Source of the DNA: Dama dama
Taxonomy: Eukaryota > Chordata > Mammalia > Artiodactyla > Cervidae
Assembly: GCF_033118175.1 (NCBI RefSeq)
Contig: NC_083688.1
Span: 5,911,001 to 5,975,000 of the forward strand
DNA length: 64,000 bases
Direction: 5' to 3'
Shown here: positions 1 through 10,149 of the stretch, in pieces
Position numbering within the stretch: the stretch's first letter is position 1
How the letters are laid out: each line of letters starts with the position of its first letter
Program-made: the position numbers and the translations under genes
The notes under the pieces: generated by a model
The model's input: only the letters and a program-made list of their open reading frames with translations
What the model was told of the DNA's origin: nothing
Database searches by the model: none

Positions 1-61
1 CAAGGCCCTGTCACCCACCTCCCAAGTCAGCGGCCCACCTTAGAGAGTGCAAAACACTTGC

Positions 62-180
62 AAAGCCATCAGCTTGCTGAGCCCTTCACAATAACCTTGC
101 AAGGAAGGGATTCTGATTCCCACTTTACAGGTGGGAAAACTGATGTCCAGAAAGGCTACTGACTTGCCCAAGGGAGCCCA
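62..180 (-). repeat. MIR SINE fragment
   Basis: The reverse MIR core is readable as 'actttacaggtgggaaaactga' followed by 'cttgcccaag'. This is an ancient mammalian tRNA-derived SINE in the C1QB intron, truncated on the right by a Bov-tA insertion. Confidence 0.7.
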
Positions 181-191
181 GTAAATGTTGA

Positions 192-385
192 AAGGGAAGT
201 GTTAGCCTCTCAGTCGTGTCCCGACTCTTGCGGCCCCGTGGACTAGAGCCTGCCAGGCTCCTCTGTCCATGGAATTTTCCAGGCAAGAATACTGGAATGG
301 GTTACCATTTCCTTCTCCGGGGGATCTTCCCTACCCAGGGATTGAGCAGATTCTTTACTGTCTGAGCCACTGGGGAAGCCCAATC
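192..385 (-). mobile_element. Bov-tA SINE
   Basis: This is a ruminant tRNA-Glu/Bov-A composite SINE in reverse orientation. It runs from 'ctcagtcgtgtc' to the tRNA head 'gagccactggggaagccc'. An 8-bp target-site duplication AATGTTGA flanks it at 184-191 and 386-393, so this is a clean retroposition into the C1QB intron. Confidence 0.93.
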
Positions 386-424
386 AATGTTGAGGCTGAG
401 GCCAACCTTGGCTCTCTCACCACT

Positions 425-560
425 CAATCCACTGTGGCCAGCGTCCTGGGGTACCTTCAGGGTCGGGGGCTTCAGCTCTCTGAACTGCTCTTTCCTCACC
501 TGTAAAATGAGGATGGTGCTCCCTTGTAGAGTTGTCAGTGGGTTCAAATGAAGCTGCCTG
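425..560 (+). repeat. MIR SINE fragment
   Basis: The forward MIR core is visible ('cctcacctgtaaaatgagga' then 'agttgtcagtgggttcaaatga'). Ancient repeat in the C1QB intron. Confidence 0.7.
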
Positions 561-614
561 CCCCTCAAAGCCCCCTGTGAGATGTAGTTCACGCGTCCGT
601 TTAACCACAGCCAA

Positions 615-755
615 CTGCTCTCATCACACAATTTCACTGAATCCTCACGAGCCCACAAAATATCATCATCCCCATTTTCCAGATGAGGAAGCTGAGCCTT
701 GGGGAACGTGACTCAATCAAGGGGACACAACTAAGAATGGCAGAGGTGATGTAAG
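615..755 (-). repeat. MIR SINE fragment
   Basis: The reverse MIR signature is 'ccccattttccagatgagga' with 'gaagctgagcc' downstream. Ancient repeat in the C1QB intron. Confidence 0.7.
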
Positions 756-1184
756 AAACACCTGCCTGTCCCCTGAGCCCACAGGAAACTCACAGTAACT
801 AGTTACTCACAGCAACTATCCTCTGCCACTCTCCTGGAAGAAAAGGTTTTACATCTTGTGCCAAACCATGGAGGAGTTTAGAGTGGTGGAATGCAAAGGG
901 CTCGAATGCCCACTTCCACATTTAGCAAGACACCACTCCCCACCCTGATGGGCCTTGGTCCCCATTACCACCAAGCACATCCCAGATGTGGAAAGCTGTG
1001 CTGGAAGCAGACTCACAGGCCCACCAGCCTCCCATCCTTGTGTTCACAGACGGGACACAGAGGCCCAGAGGGAAGCAGGGGCCTCTCTGAGGTTACCCAG
1101 TCAGGCTCCCTGCCTCCCAGCCCAGCCTCTTCCGGTCCTCAGCCATCTCTGGCCCCCTCATTTCTTTCATCTCTGCTTTTCCAG

Positions 1185-1759
1185 GGCTTCCAGGGCTAGT
1201 TAGACACCTCAACGAGAATGGCGAGAAGGGGGACCCAGGGTTTCCTGGGATGCCGGGAAAAGTCGGCCCCAAGGGCCCCGTTGGGCCCAAGGGTGTCCCA
1301 GGGCCTCCCGGAACCCGCGGCCCCAAGGGTGAATCGGGAGACTACAGGGCCACGCAGAAAATTGCCTTCTCGGCCTCACGCACCATCAACCACCACCTGA
1401 AATCAGGCCAGCCCATCCGCTTTGACCATGTGATCACCAACGCCAATGAAAACTACCAGGCTCGGACCAGCAAGTTCACGTGCAAGGTGCCCGGGCTCTA
1501 CTTCTTCACCTACCACGCCAGCTCCCGAGGGCAGCTGTGCGTGGACATCATGCGGGGCCGGGAGGCGCCCCAGAAGGTGGTCACTTTCTGCGACTACGTC
1601 CAGAACACCTTCCAGGTCACCACGGGCAGCATTGTGCTCAAGCTGGAGAAGGAAGAGACCGTCTTCCTGCAGGCCACCGACAAGAACGCCCTGGTGGGCA
1701 TCGAAGGCGCCAACAGCATCTTCTCCGGCTTCCTGCTCTTCCCTGACGCAGAGGCATGA
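1185..1759 (+). CDS. C1QB: complement C1q B chain, terminal coding exon
   Basis: C1q is the recognition subcomplex of classical complement: six A-B-C trimers, secreted mainly by macrophages and microglia, that bind immune complexes and activate C1r/C1s. The exon starts after an AG acceptor with two bases completing a split Gly codon (phase 1), which matches the known intron at B-chain Gly36. Numbered from there, the frame runs from Leu37 to residue 226 and TGA at 1757-1759, the same mature length as human. Residues 36-87 are the distal collagen stem. The rest is the gC1q domain, with Cys135, Cys154 and Cys171 at exactly the human positions and motifs KFTCKVPGLY, YHASSRG and the C-terminal SGFLLFPD. 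Calcium-site residues Asp172, Tyr173 and Gln179 are present. Oddities: Gly42 is Arg and Gly45 is Asn, breaking the triplet repeat, and several surface residues differ from human (see findings). C1QA and C1QC share the domain, but the similarity here is specifically to C1QB. Confidence 0.97.
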
Positions 1760-1905
1760 CCTGCGGGGTTGATTCACCCCCGCCCCGACCAGCCAGGCTC
1801 TCTTTCTCCCCAACACCCACCCCCATATCCCAGCCAAAGCGCACAGTAGGGCTCCATGGGCGTTGCTGAATGAATGAGTTAATAAAGTTTCCAAGGCCAA
1901 AGGAT
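1760..1905 (+). other. C1QB: C1QB 3' untranslated region
   Basis: This is short 3' UTR after the TGA, ending near the polyadenylation signal. The exact cleavage site is not visible; about 15-25 bases past the AATAAA is expected. Length is typical of C1q genes, whose 3' UTRs are short. Confidence 0.75.
1881..1886 (+). promoter_or_regulatory. C1QB: polyadenylation signal AATAAA
   Basis: Canonical hexamer 122 bases after the C1QB stop codon. It is the first AATAAA on this strand after the stop and is in the right place for the C1QB mRNA end. Further AATAAA copies near 1994 and 2029 lie in a short repeated stretch and are less likely to be used. Confidence 0.8.
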
Positions 1906-2052
1906 AGTGGTCTAATTCAACTCTGTGTCCCTGCAAGTAGCACACAGTAGGTGCTTAGAAATGTTGCTTGAATGCTGGTTGAATGACCAAAAAATAAATG
2001 ACCTCTGAAATGACTCTGAATGATTGAATAATAAATGACCTCTGAAAGCAGA

Positions 2053-2257
2053 GTGGGTAGAAGTCACTCAGTCGTGTCCGACTCTTTGCGACCCCATGAA
2101 CCATACAGTCCATGGAGTTCTCCAGGCGAGAATACTGGAGTGGGTAGCCTTTCCCTTCTCCAGGGGATCTTCCCAATCCATGGATCGAACCCAGGTCTCA
2201 CGCATTGCGGGTGGATTCTTCACCAACTGAGCTATGAGGGAAGCCCCAACGTCCCTT
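2053..2257 (-). mobile_element. Bov-tA SINE
   Basis: Full-length reverse Bov-tA with a 12-bp target-site duplication TCTGAAAGCAGA at 2041-2052 and 2258-2269. Inserted just downstream of the C1QB polyadenylation region. Confidence 0.93.
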
Positions 2258-2359
2258 TCTGAAAGCAGAAACTCTCTCTAATTGGTGGTGACTGGAGGGC
2301 CAGGCTTTGTGTCTAGCTCTGTGCCAGCTCCATAATGGGAGATGGGAAGGGAACACCAT

Positions 2360-2550
2360 CTGCGGAGCACCTATTATGCTCCAAACACTGAGCTAGACCC
2401 TTTCTTCCTTCTCGCATTAATCCCCACACTCGTCCTTGAAGACCAGCTAAATCATGCCCAATTCACAGAGGAGAAAACTGAGGATTTGTAGGGGTGAAGG
2501 GATTGCTCTCAACTGCACAGATGAGTGGGAGGCAGGTCTGTCCACTAACG
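2360..2550 (-). repeat. MIR SINE
   Basis: The reverse MIR reads from 'gagcacctattatgctccaa' through 'cacagaggagaaaactgagg' to 'caactgcacagatgag'. Near full length and diverged. Confidence 0.7.
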
Positions 2551-2689
2551 ATCTGAGACCTCTTTCAAGACAAGATATCTAGGCCCCTAAAGGGGTTTTC
2601 TGCATGTAATGTTACATACTTCCGCCCAAAGGGTCAAAGAGCCTTTCTTTAGTCTTAACTGACCTTGAAATCACGATCCTTCCCCTTTT

Positions 2690-3300
2690 GATTCCCCTCA
2701 CATGCTCTCCCTCCCAATATCTTGCCAGCCTGACTCAAGCTCAGCCATCCAGTTAGAACACGTAACATTCAGTGGTTCCTCCGCTCAGTAATATTCAGTG
2801 GTTCCCCACTGCCAACTGGACATACTGCCTGCCCACGAGCCTGGCACTCAAGCCTCTCTATGAACTGACCTTCTAGTCCCAATCTCGCCTCTCCTGGACG
2901 AAGAATATCTTCACTCCAGACCAGCTGGGTCCCTTCTGTCCTCTAGGCAAGATGCAAGCTCTCCTGCCTCAATGATCTTACATTCTCCTTCCATTCTACT
3001 TATCTAACCATCCTTTTAAACCTCATTCAAATCACACCTTCTCCCTAAAAGTGGACCATCTCAGCCCTCACAGTCCCTACTCGTCAGACCTCCCTAACCA
3101 CAATTCTCAATTGTTTGGGCCTGAGCACACACTGCCTTCGTCTAGCCTTTACTCATGCTCACCCCAACTCCTGGGCTAAGCTGTGAGCCCCTTACCCTGC
3201 TCATGGCTGAACCCCTCCCAGCCCTGAACCTGCTCTCTGCAGCCCCTGCTACTAGCCCTACCCACCAAGACTCTCAACTAATCCTGTCCAGAGGTAGGAG
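2690..3300. repeat. possible L2-like ancient LINE sequence
   Basis: The stretch is C/T-rich with phrases typical of L2 3' regions (tripartite 'tcaagcctctc', 'cattcaaatcacacc', 'ctgtgagcccctta'). Divergence is high and strand is not certain. No gene is visible. Confidence 0.35.
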
Positions 3301-3315
3301 GGATTTAAGGCACTT

Positions 3316-5698
3316 CAGTTCAGTTCAGCTCAGTTCAGCCACTCAGTCCTGTCTGACTCTTTGCAACCCCAAGGACTGCAGCACGCCAGCCCTCCCTGTC
3401 TATCACCAACTACCGGAGTTTACTCAAACTCATGTCCGTTGAGTAATGATGCCATCCAACCGTCTCATCCTCTGTCCTCCCCTTCTCCTCCAGCCTTCAT
3501 TCTTTCCCAGCATCAGGGTCGTTTCAAATGAGTCTGCTCTTCACACCAGGTGGCCAAAGTATTGGAGTTTCAGCTTCAGCATCAGTCCTTCCAATGAATA
3601 TTCAGTTTCTGATTTCCTTTAGGAGGGACTGGTTGGATCTCCCTGCAGTTCAAGGGACTCTCAAGAGTCTTCTCCAACACCACAGTTCAAAAGCACCAAT
3701 TCTTTGGCACTCAGCTTTCTTTCATACATGACTTTCTCACATCCATACATGACCACTGGATAAACCATAGCTTTGACTAGACAGACCTTTGTTGGCAAAG
3801 TAATGTCTCTGCTTTTAATATGCTGTCTAGGTTGGTCAGAGCTTTTCTTCCAAAGAGTAAGCCTCTTTTAATCATCTGCAGTGATTTTGGAGCTCAAACA
3901 AATAAAGTCTATCACTGTTTCCACTGTTTCCCCATCTATTTGCCATGAAGTGATGGGACCAGATGCCATGATCTTAGTTTTCTGAATGTAGAGCTTTAAG
4001 CCAACTTCTTCACTCTTCTCTTTCACTTTCATCAAGAGGCTCTTTAGTTCTTTCTGCCATAAGGGTAGTGTCATCTGCATATCTGAGGTTATTGATATTT
4101 CTCCTGGCAATCTTGATTCCAGATTGTGCTTCATCCAGCCCAGTGTTTCTCATGATGTACTCTGCATATAAGTTAAATAAGCAGGGTGACAATATACAGC
4201 CTTGCCAGACTCCTTTCCCTATTTGGAACCAGTCTGTTGTTTTACATGTCCAGTTCTAACTGCTGCTTCCTGACCTGCATACAGATTTCTCAAGAAGCAA
4301 GTCAGGTGGTCTGGTATTCCCATCTCTTGAAGAATTTTCCACAAGTTTGTGGTGATCCACACAGTCAAAGGCTTTGGCATAGTCAATAAAGCAGAAATAG
4401 ATAATATTCTGTAACTCTCTTGCTTTTTTGATAATCCAATGGATGTTGGCAATTTGATCTCTTGTTCCTCTGCCTTTTCTAAAGCCAGCTTGAACACCTG
4501 GAAGTTCACAGTTCAAATACTATTGAAACCTGGCATGGAGAATTTTGACCATTACTTTACTAGCGTGTGAGATGAGTGCAATTGTGCAGTAGTTTGAGGA
4601 TTCTTTGGCATTGCCTTTCTTTAGGATTGGAATGAAAACTGACCTTTTCCAGACCTGTGGCCACTGCTGAGTTTTCCAAATTTGCTGGCATACTGAGTGC
4701 ATCACTTTCACAGCATCATCTTTTAGGATTTGAAATAGCTCAACTGGAATTCCATCACCTCCACTAGTTTCGTTTGTAGAGATGCTTCCTAAGGCCCACT
4801 TGACTTTGCATTCCAGGATGTCTGGCTCTGTGTTAGTAATCATACCTTTGTGATTATCTGGGTCATGAAGATTTTCTGTACAGTTCTTCTGTATATTTTT
4901 GCCACTTCTTCTTAATATCTTCTGCTTCTGTTAGATCCATACCATTTCTGTCTTTTATTGTGCCTATCTTTACATGAAATGTCCCCTTGGTATCTCTAAT
5001 TTTCTTGAAGAGATCTCTAGTCTTTCCCATTCTATTGTTTTCCTCTATTTCTTTGTACTGATCACTGCGGAAGGCTTTCTTATCTCTCCTTGCTATTCTT
5101 TGGAACTCTGCATTCAGATGCATATATCTTTCCTTTTCTCCTTTGCTTTTCACTTCTCTTCTTTTCACAGCTATTGGTAAGTCCTCCTTAGACAGCCATT
5201 TTTTTAAATTTATTTTTCTTGGGGATGGTCTTGATCCCTGTCTCCTGTACAATGTCATGAACCTCTGTCCATAATTCATCAGGCACTCTGTCTACCAAAT
5301 CTAATCCCTTGAATCTATTTGTCACTTCCACTGTATAATTGTAAGGGATTTGATTTAGGTCATACCTGAATGGTCTAGTGGTCTTCCCTACTTTCTTCAA
5401 TTTGGTAAAAAGGAGTTCATGATCTGAGCCACAGTCAGCTCCTGGTCTTGTTTTTGCTGACTCTATAGAACTTCTCCGTCTTTGGCTGCAAAGAATATAA
5501 TCAATCTGATTTCAGTGTTGACCATCTGGTGATGTCGAAGTGTAGAGTCTTCTCTTGTGTTATTGGAAGAGGGTGTTTGCTATGACCAGTGCGTTCTCTT
5601 GGCAAAACTCTATTAGCCTTTGCCCTGCTTCATTCTGTACTCCAAGGCCAAATTTGCCTGTTATTCCAGGTGTTTCTTGACTTCCTACTTCTGCATTG
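3316..5698 (-). mobile_element. BovB (RTE) LINE, main part
   Basis: This is an antisense BovB non-LTR retrotransposon. Its 3' end is at the left ('cagttcagttcagctcagtt') and its reverse-transcriptase region extends to the right. The body ends abruptly at 'cttctgcatt' (about 5697). It resumes at 6461 after a 760-bp foreign segment, so the element spans about 3316-6500 and is 5' truncated there. BovB is the lineage that supplies the Bov-A/Bov-tA SINE machinery. Confidence 0.93.
3868..5400 (-). pseudogene. broken BovB ORF2 (endonuclease/reverse transcriptase)
   Basis: On the - strand, translated pieces lie in successive shifted frames: about 5400-5188, 5279-4863, 4843-4520, 4516-4256, 4192-4010 and 4134-3868. 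The reverse-transcriptase signature YADD is readable near 4080-4065 (context NNLRYADDTTLMAE), and upstream pieces carry the fingers/palm motif FIPILKKGNAKE. Several frameshifts and stops separate the pieces, so no active enzyme is encoded. This is the usual fate of a fixed BovB copy. Confidence 0.9.
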
Positions 5699-5700
5699 CT

Positions 5701-6460
5701 TTTCTGTAAAGAACCCAATAGGAATTACTTTAGGCTTGGGGGCTATACAATCTCTACTGTACTTCTCAACTCTGCTCTGTAGCGTGAAAACAGCCCACAG
5801 ACAAGATAAAAACAAGTGAGCGTGACTCGGTTCCAATCAGTCATTAAGGACACTGGGATTCGAATTTTATGTAATATTCATGTCACAAAATATTTTTCTT
5901 CTGATTTTTTTTCAACCATTTAGGAATATAAAAAACCATTCTTAGCTAGCATACCACACCATCTCTGGGCTGGATTTGCCATTCTGCTTTAGACCCAACT
6001 GTGGCTCTAGGCTTGGAAAGAGAAGAGCAGGAACTTGGACGCAGAACTGCCTGATTCCCAAGCCAGTCCACATTCCATTAGGTTAGGTTCCTGCTAGGTT
6101 CCAACCTGGGGACATTGACAGAAAAACTCTCTGGGCCTCATTGTCTTGGACTGTAAAAGGGACATTGTAGTTCCTACCCTGAGTGACCAAAGGCACCAGC
6201 TCTCTAACTGCCGTGGGTGATGAAATCCCCTGGAAATGTGCTGGTGTCTAGCTCCCCCTCCTAGAGCTTCTGATTCCGTATGACCTGGAGGCCCAGGAAT
6301 CCACACTTCCCTCAAACACCCCAGGTGATTCCCGTGCGGGGGACCCTCTGCCTCCAGTGAGAAGGCTGAGCTGGTGGACGGGAAAGCCGTGACCAGTAGT
6401 GGCCCAGCCTCCTCCCACAAGAGTCTGTGAGCCATATGGGGTTGAGGGAAGAAGGGAAAA
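5701..6460 (+). repeat. 760-bp templated duplication inside BovB (derived copy)
   Basis: This segment is about 98.5% identical to 9321-10079, with about ten substitutions and three 1-bp length differences read by eye. It interrupts the antisense BovB: BovB sequence lies immediately on both sides (to 5697, and from 6461). Its left edge starts inside an old hAT element whose terminus is intact only at the 9.3-kb copy, so this is the derived copy. No direct duplication of BovB bases flanks it, unlike a transposon insertion. Junctions share a few bases (ttctg at left, gaaaa at right). Confidence 0.93.
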
Positions 6461-6500
6461 GGACATCTTTTTTGGGTGTCGTTAGTTCTAGAAGGTCTCA
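6461..6500 (-). mobile_element. BovB remnant (5' side)
   Basis: About 40 bases of antisense BovB ('ggacatcttttttgggtg', then 'agttctagaaggtct') continue the element from 5697 across the foreign insert. The BovB is truncated here and unique sequence follows. Confidence 0.8.
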
Positions 6501-7712
6501 ATCCCCTCTCCTGTTGGAATTCCCTCCCTCAATCTCCCAGCCTCTCACCTGAACGCATCGGACCCCAGGGTCCATGTTCTCAAGCTTCTCCCGTTGGGTC
6601 TGTCTGCACGTCGCTGCACTTCACCCCAGGATCTGGCTTCTGGTGTCACGCACGTGCAGGGCCTCCCAACCGGCCACAGGGATCCAGCCGAAGTCAGCCA
6701 TGCCCAAGGTAACCGCAGAGCTTGTCTCTGGGGCTGCCTCAGGCCGGTTGCCTCTCCTGCAAGACCCGCACTCTGACCTCTGACCCATAAACCCTGAGCC
6801 TGCTGCCTTTCCTCCACCAGCCTTCCCCCAGCGACAGCACTGTGAACAGTGCCCCCGGGGCCTCCCCACCCAGATTCCAATCCGCCAGAAACCCGGGACT
6901 CTCACTGCGTGTTCAGCCATGCCCACTGCAATCAAACATAACTTGCTTTACAAAAACATGAAAATATCTAAACCCTTCACCTTTGTTATTGCACTCTCCC
7001 ACCCCCTGGGGAGGGTTCACTTCTTCAGCTCTGCAGGGAAATAGCTGAGGTTTCATCAAAGAGGAACCAAAACCAAGAATAATGGGGAATTCTAGAGGTG
7101 ACCCTAGATGGGTCTCGGGACTTCACCTATCCCCTCACTGTCCGGACCTGCCTTTCCCCTGTGCCCCTCCTCAGAGGGGATGGGGTTGAAACTCAGATCT
7201 GGATGGGCTAACGGTTGGGCAGGGAAGGAAGGGAAGGGATCTCCTTGGGCCTGTGTGCCTTGACCTTCAGGTAGCCACTTTGACCCTGACTCATAACCCT
7301 CAACGTGCCAGAGTCCTTTTAGTTTCCAGGCTTCCAAGAAATCTCCTGGAAATAATAAAGCAGGAAAGGATGGGCTTACCAGGAGAGGCCAGAGTTCCCC
7401 TACAGGAGCCAGGAGCAGGTGGGACAGCCCAGTCTCAATGGCATGGGAGCCTGACTGGGGTTTCCTCTGAGAGCTCTAGGATCTGAGCCTCCCTGTGCAG
7501 ACTGGTCCTCTTAAATGTTAAGGCAAATGGAGAGAAATGCATGCCCCCAATGACAGCCTTGATTGCCAAGTCAGCCTGTACCCCTGGAGGAAGTAATACA
7601 GAGACTAACATCTCCAATTCCCAGTTCCCAGGAGAGGGGATAATCTGATTGACCCAGCTTGGAACAAGGACACTCCTTGCCCAATCAGCTGAGGCCAAGA
7701 AGGAGCAGGCCT
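6501..7712. other. intergenic sequence, no gene seen
   Basis: Mixed-composition DNA with several short open frames on both strands but no recognisable protein family, splice pattern or young repeat. Nothing could be supported here. Confidence 0.6.
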
Positions 7713-7726
7713 ATAATAGTGGTTCA

Positions 7727-7868
7727 GGGGATATCCCTGGGGGTCCAGTGGCTAAGACTCCGCATTCCCAATTCAGGGGGTCCGGGTTCAATCCCTGATC
7801 AGAGCACTAGGTCCCACATGTTGCAACTAAGAGCTGGCGCAGGCAAATAAATAAATGTTTTAAAGAAA
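7727..7868 (+). mobile_element. CHR-type tRNA SINE
   Basis: A cetacean/hippo/ruminant tRNA-derived SINE. The head is 'tccctgggggtccagtggct', the B-box region 'gggttcaatccctg', and the tail A-rich. Direct repeats ATAATAGT occur at 7713-7720 and 7871-7878. Confidence 0.88.
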
Positions 7869-7961
7869 CAATAATAGTTCACGATTATTGACCTAAACGC
7901 CCAGCAAATATTCTCTCCTGCACTAGTTACAACAAGCCTAAGGAGCAAATCTTCTAATCCT

Positions 7962-8083
7962 ATGGTTCTCAAACATTAGCAGGCATCACAGTCACCAGGA
8001 GGGCTTCTTAGAACAGGCATTTCCTGAGAGTTTTCACATGCTGCTGCTGCTACTGCCTGAGGACCACACTGAAAGAACCACTG
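7962..8083 (+). repeat. MER5A-type hAT-Charlie MITE
   Basis: Terminal inverted repeats 'tggttctcaaa' and 'aagaaccactg' bound a short internally deleted element with the characteristic 'atcacagtcaccaggagggc'. Ancient DNA transposon, inactive. Confidence 0.8.
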
Positions 8084-8089
8084 TCCTAA

Positions 8090-8200
8090 TTTAACTGTTC
8101 CCATTCTATAGAGAAGAATGTTGAGGCTCACGGAGGGGACGTTACTTGCCCATGCCATGCAGAAAATTTAGGATGTGGATCCAGGGAACCATGTGTTACA
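8090..8200 (-). repeat. MIR SINE fragment
   Basis: Diverged reverse MIR core ('cattctatagagaagaatg', 'gttacttgccc'). Confidence 0.55.
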
Positions 8201-8404
8201 CTCTGCGCCCTCCTGCCCAGACTGCAGGGTGGGCAGGGCAGTTCCCAGCCTGGCGTGGGCAACCCTACCAGCTCTGCCACCTTCTGGCCTCGGTACCTAT
8301 TCTTGCTTCTCCATGTCCACCCCAGTCCCTCCCAGTGAACCAAAAGCTTTGAGCCACTTAAGGAAGCGAAAGGAGGGTAAAAGCAAAGAAGGAAGGCAAG
8401 GGCT

Positions 8405-8590
8405 TGATGAGTAATAGTAATAACAGCTCACAGGGTGTCTGACGCTTGGTGACTTTTACAATCATGTCCCCCTTTTACAAAGGGGATCTCGGAGGCGCAG
8501 AGCAGTGATGTGGCTTGCCTGACACAACACGCTAGTAAGTAATACAACAAGGATTCAACACAGGCCAGTTTGGCTCGGGAGTCACTGCTC
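8405..8590 (-). repeat. MIR SINE
   Basis: Reverse MIR: 'cccccttttacaaagggga', 'gtggcttgcctgacacaaca', 'ctagtaagtaat'. Confidence 0.65.
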
Positions 8591-8644
8591 CCCAGAGCAG
8601 GCAAGAGACCCTCGCGGGGCTGTGTGTTGTGTGTGGCAGCTGAG

Positions 8645-8755
8645 GCCTCTGGCTCTTGAGTCAGACAGACTTAAGATCAGATCCTGCCTGCACATTTGTA
8701 CCAGCATGTCAAGTGACTTCCCTGTTCTTCCGTGTTACCCTCTTACAGACAAATG
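8645..8755 (+). repeat. MIR SINE fragment
   Basis: Forward MIR 5' half: 'gagtcagacagacttaagat', 'cagatcctgcctgcacattt', 'caagtgacttccctgttctt'. Confidence 0.6.
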
Positions 8756-9115
8756 ATGCAGCGTGCATCCTGGTATGCACCCGGGATTCTTCTCTTGAAT
8801 TAAATTCCTAGAAGCAGACTCCCTAGGGGAAAGGATATGTAAACTTTTAAATCTCCGAACTGTGTTTCCAAATGGAAGGATGGGTCGTCAAGGCTGAACA
8901 AGCCAGACCAGCTCCAGGCTTGCTGCCACCAGGGGGGAGCAGACACCAGGAGAAGGACAGCTTGGAAGAGGAGCTGGTGGGCAGGTGGCTGAGATGGGAC
9001 CTGAAGCTCCTGCCTCCTCCCTTCCTTCTCCCCAGGCGCATCCCACTTCCTGGGCAGGCTGTGAGCTTCTGGAGAGGGGCTGAGGGTCAGCTTTGAAGAC
9101 CCAAGTTCCTCTAAA

Positions 9116-9297
9116 CCAGGGTCCTCAAAGCGTGGTTCCATCATCAGCATCAGCTGGGAGCTTGTTAAAAATACAGATTCTCAGCCCCCATCCCAGATTG
9201 AGTGAATCAGGACGTCTGGGGATAGGGCCCTGCATTCTGTGTTTTTAAACAAACCTTCCAGGTGATTATGATGCAGCTGAAATCTGAGAATCACTGT
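9116..9297 (-). repeat. MER5A hAT-Charlie MITE
   Basis: Near-complete MER5A, from 'cagggtcctcaaagcgtggt' to 'gagaatcactg', with the internal 'gggagcttgttaaaaataca'. Ancient DNA transposon. Confidence 0.8.
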
Positions 9298-9304
9298 TAT
9301 GCAC

Positions 9305-9605
9305 TAGGGGCTGCCAAACCTTTCTGTAAAGAACCCAATAGGAATTACTTTAGGCTTGGGGGCTATACAATCTCTACTGTACTTCTCAACTCTGCTCTGT
9401 AGCATGAAAACAGCCCACAGACAAGATAAAAACAAGTGAGCGTGACTCGGTTCCAATCAGTCATTAAGGACACTGGGATTCGAATTTTATGTAATATTCA
9501 TGTCACAAAATATTTTTCTTCTGATTTTTTTTTCAACCATTTAGAAGTGTAAAAACCATTCTTAGCTAGCATACCACACCATCTCTGGGCTGGATTTGCC
9601 ATTCT
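9305..9605 (+). repeat. hAT-type DNA transposon (MER33-like, family name uncertain)
   Basis: The element begins 'ctaggggctgccaaacctt', continues 'tctgtaaag' and 'actttaggcttgggggc', and ends in the 'ctgggctggatttgcc' region, as in the widespread non-autonomous hAT class. Its left terminus is intact here, unlike in the partial copy at 5701. That shows the direction of the later duplication. Confidence 0.6.
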
Positions 9606-10079
9606 GCTTTAGACCCAACTGTGGCTCTAGGCTTGGAAAGAGAAGAGCAGGAACTTGGATGCAGAACTGCCTGATTCCCAAGCCAGTCCACATTCCATTA
9701 GGTTAGGTTCCTGCTAGGTTCCAACCTGGGGACATTGACAGAAAACTCTCTGGGCCTCATTGTCTTGGACTGTAAGAGGGACATTGTAGTTCCTACCCTG
9801 AGTGACCAAAGGTACCAGGTCTCTAACTGCCGTGGGTGATGAAATCCCCTGGAAATGTGCTGGTGTCTAGCTCCCCCTCCTAGAGCTTCTGATTCCGTAT
9901 GACCTGGAGGCCCAGGAATCCACACTTCCCTCAAACACCCCAGGCGATTCCCGTGCGGGGGACCCTCTGCCCCCAGTGAGAAGGCTGAGCTGGTGGACGG
10001 GAAAGCCGTGACCAGTAGTGGCCCAGCCTCCTCCCACAAGAGTCTGTGAGCCATATGGGGTTGAGGGAAGAAGGGAAAA
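9321..10079 (+). repeat. source copy of the 760-bp duplication
   Basis: About 98.5% identical to 5701-6460 in the same orientation, offset 3620 bases. It holds most of the hAT element, an MIR piece and a MER5-like piece ('cttctgattccgtatgacct'). Left and right flanks continue into ordinary sequence with no BovB, which marks this as the ancestral location. Confidence 0.9.
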
Positions 10080-10149
10080 CAAATTTCTTGTCTGCTGGGA
10101 CCTACACAAGATGAGAAACACAGTGAGGGAGCAAAGGCTGGGGGCTCAC

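Larger units (their letters stand above)
1..1184 (+). other. C1QB: C1QB last intron (3' part)
   Basis: This is non-coding sequence upstream of the terminal C1QB exon. It ends in a pyrimidine-rich acceptor, with ctctgctttt then ccag at 1181-1184. No collagen-like (Gly-X-Y) frame occurs here on the + strand, so the preceding coding exon lies outside the window. Most of the intron is repeat: three MIR pieces and one young Bov-tA SINE; 760-1180 has little recognisable content apart from a possible MIR fragment near 1040-1110. Confidence 0.85.

Noticed and set aside
1403..1945. A 180-codon antisense frame over the C1QB exon
   Set aside because: Shadow of the C1QB coding frame.
3868..5400. Reverse-transcriptase motifs as a possible retron or other defence system
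   Set aside because: The sequence and flanks are those of the BovB LINE, broken by frameshifts, in a ruminant genome.
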